A stretch of 36,990 nucleotides of DNA. It comes from an uncultured Uliginosibacterium sp. (GTDB lineage Bacteria > Pseudomonadota > Gammaproteobacteria > Burkholderiales > Rhodocyclaceae). Location: positions 1 to 36,990 of the forward strand of contig CAMFLH010000015.1 of NCBI GenBank assembly GCA_945957295.1, written 5' to 3'. The first letter of the stretch is position 1; the number at the start of each line of letters is the position of its first letter. This document shows, piece by piece, positions 32,982 through 36,990 of this stretch. The notes under the pieces were generated by a model, which saw only the letters and a list, made by a program, of their open reading frames with translations, searched no databases and had not been told where the DNA came from. Made by a program: the position numbers and the translations under genes.

Positions 32982-34706
32982 TCAAAACAGTTCGACCTCG
33001 CCACCCTGCAAAGTGCCAGCACGGTTGGCGAGCTCCGGTGTAGCGCCCGAGACTTCGCCGACATGGAACTGTGCCACCTCGTCGGCAAGACGGGCGGCCA
33101 TCAGCTGCAGCAACTGCAGTACCTGGTCTGCCTGCATGACGGTCGCGCCACTGTCGCGTGCGAGCGCGCGAAGCCCGTCGGTGGTCTGCTCCATCTGATG
33201 GGCCGCTCTGCTCTGGTTTGAGCAGTTGGCGTTGATCGCGGCGATCTGTTCGACGAGCGCGGAGATGTCCTGCTGGATTGCGGAGATCTGGCCCTCGATC
33301 CCCTGAGCCAGAGCGACGCCCTGCGCGACTGTTCGGCGGGTGTTTTCGGAGTGTGCCTGAGCAGCGCCGGATTCGTTGCGTACGGTGTCGATCTTGCGGG
33401 CGATCTCCAGCGCGGCAGACGCTGAACGGTCCGACAGTTTGCGCACCTCGTCGGCGACGACCGCGAAGCCACGACCATGCTCGCCGGCGCGAGCTGCCTC
33501 GATGGCGGCGTTGAGCGACAGCAAGTTGGTCTGGTCGGCGATCTCCTTGATCACGACCACGATGCTTGAGATCGCTTGCCCACTCTGGTTGAGGCTGTCG
33601 ATCACGTCGGCCAATGCCTTGACCGAGTCGTCGATCGCGTGGATCTCTGCGCTGATGCGTCGGACGCTCACAAGCCCGGCCTCCGAACGTTCGTTGGCAT
33701 GGGCGACCAGCGACTGGGCTTGCTCGACGGAGCCGGCAATCTCGCGGATCGCATCACCGATCAGCGTCACGTTGCTGGCGGTCGAATCACTGAGTGCGCT
33801 GACCTGCTGTGCTTCGGTGGCCATCGCACGAGTGACACCGGTCATCATCGTTGCGTGCTGGTGGAGTCCGACGGCACTCTGCTTCACCTGGCCGACCAGC
33901 CCACGCAGTCGCTCGATAAAGCGGTTGAGCCCTTCTGCGACGCTGCGTGTTTCGGCCAGTTCACCGGGGGCGACGCTTCGCGTGAGGTCCGCGTCGGCCT
34001 TGTTCAGCTCGTCCACAGCCTGTCGCAACTGACCGAGCGGCGACAGGATGGTGTTCGCGAGCCGGTGGGCGAGCCAGGTGGCCAGTGCAATGATCAGGGC
34101 GCCGAGCATGCTCAAGCGGACAACCACCGCCCACACGCGCTCCCGCACGAGGGCGAGCTGCTCGTCGGCCGCCGCGATGTAGCGCGCCCCGGTCGCGTTC
34201 GTTTGTGGCAACAGCACGGTGCGGAACGAGCCATAGCTCGAGTCGTACTCGACCGTGGCCGGCCGCCCCGAGCGGATTACCTCCTGCGCGGCATCGTACA
34301 GCGGCCCCGGATCCATCTTCATGTACTGCCCGTGCGTCTTGCCGTCGGAAACCTCCTTGGGCGAGAGCGAGCTCTGCGTGAACACCAGGGTGCCGTTGCG
34401 TTCCATGATGCTGTATAGGAAGGGCACGCCTAGCGCGGAGGCCAGATCGGTGATGCGCAGGCTCAACTCGCGCGCAGCCTTCCCGTCTACCGCCGAGTCG
34501 TCCGGCAGCGCGTCATGGAAGCGCCCACCTAGCACCTGGACATAGGCCGCAGCCGCGGTCTGCAATTTGGTGTCGATCTGGGCCAGCGCATCGTGGCGGG
34601 CCTGGACGACGGCCATCGCGACGAAACCGCCGGTCGCGACCACGAGCATCAGGACGATCAGACCACGGATTCGGCCATGGAGACTTCGGGTTGCCTGCGA
34701 GAGCAT
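32982..34706 (-). CDS. Methyl-accepting chemotaxis protein
   Basis: A 574-residue inner-membrane chemoreceptor. TM1 is at about 14-36, a periplasmic ligand-binding region of Cache-like type at about 37-190, TM2 at about 193-218, then a HAMP domain to about 275 and the cytosolic signalling helices. The hairpin tip [20 protein letters not shown], about 387-406, is intact and contacts CheA/CheW. Methylation helices flank it. The C-terminus (GGEVELF) lacks the CheR/CheB-docking pentapeptide of the E. coli Tar/Tsr type. AAGGAGG lies 8 bp upstream of the ATG. A sigma-28-like promoter is seen at 34764-34790. The ligand is unknown. Confidence 0.95.
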   Translation of the reverse strand: MLSQATRSLHGRIRGLIVLMLVVATGGFVAMAVVQARHDALAQIDTKLQTAAAAYVQVLGGRFHDALPDDSAVDGKAARELSLRITDLASALGVPFLYSIMERNGTLVFTQSSLSPKEVSDGKTHGQYMKMDPGPLYDAAQEVIRSGRPATVEYDSSYGSFRTVLLPQTNATGARYIAAADEQLALVRERVWAVVVRLSMLGALIIALATWLAHRLANTILSPLGQLRQAVDELNKADADLTRSVAPGELAETRSVAEGLNRFIERLRGLVGQVKQSAVGLHQHATMMTGVTRAMATEAQQVSALSDSTASNVTLIGDAIREIAGSVEQAQSLVAHANERSEAGLVSVRRISAEIHAIDDSVKALADVIDSLNQSGQAISSIVVVIKEIADQTNLLSLNAAIEAARAGEHGRGFAVVADEVRKLSDRSASAALEIARKIDTVRNESGAAQAHSENTRRTVAQGVALAQGIEGQISAIQQDISALVEQIAAINANCSNQSRAAHQMEQTTDGLRALARDSGATVMQADQVLQLLQLMAARLADEVAQFHVGEVSGATPELANRAGTLQGGEVELF

Positions 34707-34763
34707 GCTGTGGCCTCCTTGACTCGGCTTGGCCTGTTGGGCTTGCGAGGTATCGAGCCCATG

Positions 34764-34790
34764 TCTACGGCGAGTAACCCTCGTCCTTGA
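34764..34790 (-). promoter_or_regulatory. Candidate sigma-28 (FliA) promoter of the chemoreceptor
   Basis: On the minus strand TCAA (34790-34787), 15 bases, then GCCGTAGA (34771-34764) resembles TAAA-N15-GCCGATAA. It has the exact spacing but mismatches in both boxes. The start would be about 50 bases before the ATG at 34706. Chemoreceptor genes are often FliA-dependent. Confidence 0.48.
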
Positions 34791-34910
34791 ATGGTTAATT
34801 CACGGCTTACACAAGAACACCCGACCCCGCGGCGACTGTTTGGATTGCCATCCCGGGCAAGCAACGCCTCGGGTCCGGGCGGTGTTCGGCGCAGCCCATC
34901 GGAACTGCCC

Positions 34911-34924
34911 TAAAATTCGACGCA
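34911..34924 (+). promoter_or_regulatory. Candidate -10 box directly before dusA
   Basis: TAAAAT at 34911-34916 is followed 7 bp later by the ATG at 34924. A start site at the usual distance would fall on or just before the ATG, implying a leaderless or near-leaderless mRNA. No purine-rich ribosome site precedes the ATG. The -35 region is poor. Confidence 0.4.
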
Positions 34925-35931
34925 TGAAACACGCTGCACATGCTCTTCCGCCGCGCCGCCTCTCCGTCGCGCCGATGCTCGACTGGACCGACCGGCACTG
35001 CCGCTACTTCCACCGCCTGCTGGCGCCGCACGCCTGGCTGTACACCGAGATGGTGACGACCGGCGCCTTGCATTACGGCGATGTCGAGCGCCATCTTCGC
35101 TTTCATGGCGAGGAACACCCGGTTGCACTGCAACTCGGCGGCTCCGACCCGGCGGCGCTGGCGCATGCTGCAAAGCTGGGCGAGCAGTGGGGCTATGACG
35201 AGATCAACCTGAACTGCGGTTGCCCTTCAGAACGGGTGCAGAACGGGGCTTTCGGTGCCTGCCTGATGGCCGAACCGGCGCTGGTGCGCGACGGCTGCCG
35301 TGCGATGCGCGACACCGTCTCGGTGCCGATCACCGTCAAGCACCGCATCGGCATCGATCGCATCGAGGACTACGCGTTCGTGCGCGACTTCGTCGGCACC
35401 GTGGCCGAGGCAGGGGTCACTACCTTCATCGTCCACGCCCGCAACGCTTGGCTGAAGGGCTTGTCGCCGAAGGAAAATCGCGAGATCCCGCCGCTGCGCT
35501 ACGAGTTCGCGCATCGACTCAAGCAGGAGTTCCCGCAGTTCGAGATCCTGGTAAACGGCGGGCTCGCCAGCACCGAGCAGATCGAAGTCCAGCTCAAGCA
35601 CGTCGATGGCGTAATGATCGGCCGTGAGGCCTACCAGAACCCGTGGGCGCTGACCGAGTGGGAGCGCGCGCTGTTTACGCCGGAATGGGCGCCCTCGCGG
35701 GAACATGTCATCGCCGCGCTGGTCAGCTACTGCGAGCGCGAGAAGGCGCAGGGCACCTCCGTCCGCGCGATCGTGCGGCATGTGCTCGGCCTTGCGAATG
35801 GATTGCCCGGTGCGCGAGGCTTCCGCCGGCTGCTGTCCGATCCGCAGCGCTTGCGCGCGGACGATCCGCAGTTGCTGTGGGAAGCCTGGGCTTGTGTCAG
35901 CGCCGGATCGGCGGATACGGCCACTGACTGA
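34924..35931 (+). CDS. dusA: tRNA-dihydrouridine synthase A
   Basis: A 335-residue cytosolic flavoenzyme that reduces uridines in the tRNA D-loop with FMN and NADPH. The TIM-barrel begins with SVAPMLDWTD (14-23) and has QLGGSDP (70-76). The NLNCGCPS segment (95-102) carries the catalytic Cys100 of the GCP motif. VKHRIGID and LVNGG strands of the barrel are also visible. The KHRIGID and LKGLSPKENREIPPL segments are typical of DusA. I chose ATG 34924; upstream frame sequence to 34729 has no homology-like features. A short gap of 12 bp separates it from the pteridine reductase gene, so the two probably form an operon. Confidence 0.94.
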   Translation: MKHAAHALPPRRLSVAPMLDWTDRHCRYFHRLLAPHAWLYTEMVTTGALHYGDVERHLRFHGEEHPVALQLGGSDPAALAHAAKLGEQWGYDEINLNCGCPSERVQNGAFGACLMAEPALVRDGCRAMRDTVSVPITVKHRIGIDRIEDYAFVRDFVGTVAEAGVTTFIVHARNAWLKGLSPKENREIPPLRYEFAHRLKQEFPQFEILVNGGLASTEQIEVQLKHVDGVMIGREAYQNPWALTEWERALFTPEWAPSREHVIAALVSYCEREKAQGTSVRAIVRHVLGLANGLPGARGFRRLLSDPQRLRADDPQLLWEAWACVSAGSADTATD

Positions 35932-35943
35932 CGAGACGATGTG

Positions 35944-36687
35944 ATGACCCATCCCGAGAAAGTGATCCTTATCACCGGCGCCGCGCGCCGTGTTGGCGCT
36001 TGCATTGCTCGGACGCTGCACGCCGCGGGTTGCAGCGTGGCGATCCATTGCCGGGGTTCGCGCACCGAGGCCGATGGGCTGGCAGCCTCGCTTGAAGCAG
36101 CACGGCCGGGCACGACCGCGGTGCTGCAGGCCGATTTGCTGAACCTCGATGCGTTATCCGGTCTTGTCGAGGGCGTGACGGCCCGCTTCGGGCGGCTCGA
36201 TGGCTTGGTCAACAACGCCTCAAGCTTTTTCCCCACCCCGGTCGGCACACTGACCGCTGCCCAGTGGGACGACCTCTCGGGCTCCAACCTGCGTGCGCCC
36301 TTGTTCCTGTCGCAGGCCGCGGCACCCGCTCTGCGCGAAGCCGGCGGTGCGATCGTCAACATTGTCGATATCCATGCCGAGCGCCCGCTTGCGGGCTACC
36401 CCGCCTATTCCGCGGCGAAGGCGGGTCTGTTAGGACTCACACGTGCGCTGGCGATCGAGCTTGCGCCGCGGGTGCGGGTCAACGGCGTCTCGCCCGGCGC
36501 GATCGAGTGGCCGGAAGACGGCCAGTTCCCGCCTGATGAACGCGAGGCGATTGTCCGGCACACGCTGCTGCAGCGTGTCGGCTCGCCGCAGGATATTGCC
36601 GGCGCGGTACGTTTCCTGATGCTCGACGCGCCCTATGTCACCGGCCAGATTCTTGCAGTGGATGGCGGCCGTTCGGCGCGACTCTGA
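35944..36687 (+). CDS. Pteridine reductase (PTR1/FolM-like SDR)
   Basis: A 247-residue NADPH-dependent short-chain dehydrogenase that probably reduces dihydrobiopterin or dihydrofolate. The nucleotide loop is TGAARRVG (11-18), the form in pteridine reductases rather than the usual TGxxxGxG. The catalytic residues Tyr155 and Lys159 are in YPAYSAAKAG, and Asp142 sits in NIVDIHAERPL where ordinary SDR enzymes have Ser. Trypanosomatid PTR1 also uses Asp-Tyr-Lys (Asp181, Tyr194, Lys198), so this is strong support. NNASSFF (90-96) also fits. I chose ATG 35944 over the GTG at 35941. The gene follows dusA by 12 bp. Confidence 0.92.
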   Translation: MTHPEKVILITGAARRVGACIARTLHAAGCSVAIHCRGSRTEADGLAASLEAARPGTTAVLQADLLNLDALSGLVEGVTARFGRLDGLVNNASSFFPTPVGTLTAAQWDDLSGSNLRAPLFLSQAAAPALREAGGAIVNIVDIHAERPLAGYPAYSAAKAGLLGLTRALAIELAPRVRVNGVSPGAIEWPEDGQFPPDEREAIVRHTLLQRVGSPQDIAGAVRFLMLDAPYVTGQILAVDGGRSARL

Positions 36688-36972
36688 ACGCTGTTCTTCG
36701 TCCGATTGCTTGGGCGGATGCGGGGTGTCGAAGGCGGTTTTCAGGGTCGAACGGGACAATTTCCCATGCCATGCGGATGAACGCGCGCGAGGGCAGTTGC
36801 TGCGCCACTCAAGCTTGCTGCGCTGGGTCCAATTAAATTCTTTTTGATCAGTGGCTTGCGAGTGGTTTGCCGTGATGCGTATCGGCACCATAAGTGCAGT
36901 GCGACGGGCGCTCCGAAAGCCCTCGGGTGCCAGCTATAATCACGCGTTACCCTGACCCCCCGCCAAACGCCC
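36688..36972. other. Intergenic stretch with promoter-like box near its end
   Basis: No gene of credible quality is seen here. A TATAAT box is at 36935-36940, but the region 17 bp upstream (TCCGAA) is a weak -35. It would drive a gene beginning near 36973. A short T-run (TTCTTTTTG, about 36838-36846) precedes but has no good stem. Confidence 0.4.
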
Positions 36973-36990
36973 GTGGACGCCATCTCCGCC
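36973..36990 (+). CDS. Possible start of a downstream gene, cut by the window edge
   Basis: GTG at 36973 opens a frame reading (M)DAISA for the last 18 bases. It lies about 32 bp downstream of the TATAAT box at 36935-36940. No ribosome site is evident. Only six codons are visible, so this is a guess. Confidence 0.2.

Noticed and set aside
34707-34923. tRNA gene between the chemoreceptor and dusA.
   Set aside because: No cloverleaf or T-arm (GGTTCGAATCC-type) could be found; the stretch is better explained as promoter DNA.
1-36990. CRISPR arrays, insertion sequences, integrases or attachment sites.
   Set aside because: No regular short repeats, no transposase or integrase frames and no matching flanking repeats were seen by eye; a computed repeat search could confirm.

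Overview
The window is about 37 kb of GC-rich chromosomal DNA from a Gram-negative bacterium. An outer-membrane receptor, TonB, a porin, an OmpA-type protein, c-di-GMP and chemotaxis genes, and an acyl-CoA ligase joined to a Liv-type ABC transporter together suggest a free-living, motile betaproteobacterium, probably Rhodocyclales-like (Azoarcus/Thauera relatives). This placement is an inference from gene content and style, not from a marker gene. I found no rRNA, tRNA, insertion sequence, phage gene or CRISPR array, and nothing that looks like a recent insertion.

Layout. 1-8.0 kb, minus strand: a partial lipoprotein of unrecognised family; a CobW/COG0523 metal-chaperone GTPase behind a PilZ protein; then a metal-uptake operon read as DUF2946 protein, TonB-dependent receptor, PepSY membrane protein. 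8.0-9.6 kb: a YiiX-type papain-like lipoprotein (plus) converging on a TonB gene (minus), with a strong terminator between. 10-12.8 kb: an uncharacterised helical protein, an FMN-dependent reductase and an uncharacterised secreted protein. 13-16.4 kb: a leucine/phenylalanine/valine dehydrogenase, a YbjN-like protein, an OmpA-family protein and a Crp/Fnr regulator.

16.7-24.0 kb, plus strand: one operon encoding a long-chain-type acyl-CoA ligase, LivG, LivH, LivM, a periplasmic binding protein and LivF. The transporter probably imports a carboxylic acid that the ligase activates to its CoA thioester. The Crp/Fnr gene is divergent from it and is a candidate regulator.

24.1-32.9 kb, plus strand: a signalling block. 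It starts with a REC-REC-histidine kinase, followed by a PAS-PAS HisKA_2 kinase whose stop codon overlaps the start of a REC-PAS-PAS-GGDEF-EAL c-di-GMP enzyme. After these come a porin-like outer-membrane protein, a very small PstS-like periplasmic protein, and an overlapping pair made of a small secreted protein and a DUF2145 protein. Kinase, c-di-GMP enzyme, porin and mini binding protein may form one sensory unit. This is the most interesting candidate system here, but it is unproven.

33-37 kb: a chemotaxis receptor (minus) with a sigma-28-like promoter, tRNA-dihydrouridine synthase DusA (possibly leaderless), a pteridine reductase of the PTR1/FolM type, and a promoter-like stretch leading to a gene that starts at the window edge. 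With PilZ, GGDEF/EAL, the chemoreceptor and the CheY-like receiver domains, much of the window concerns motility or surface behaviour and its metabolic inputs.
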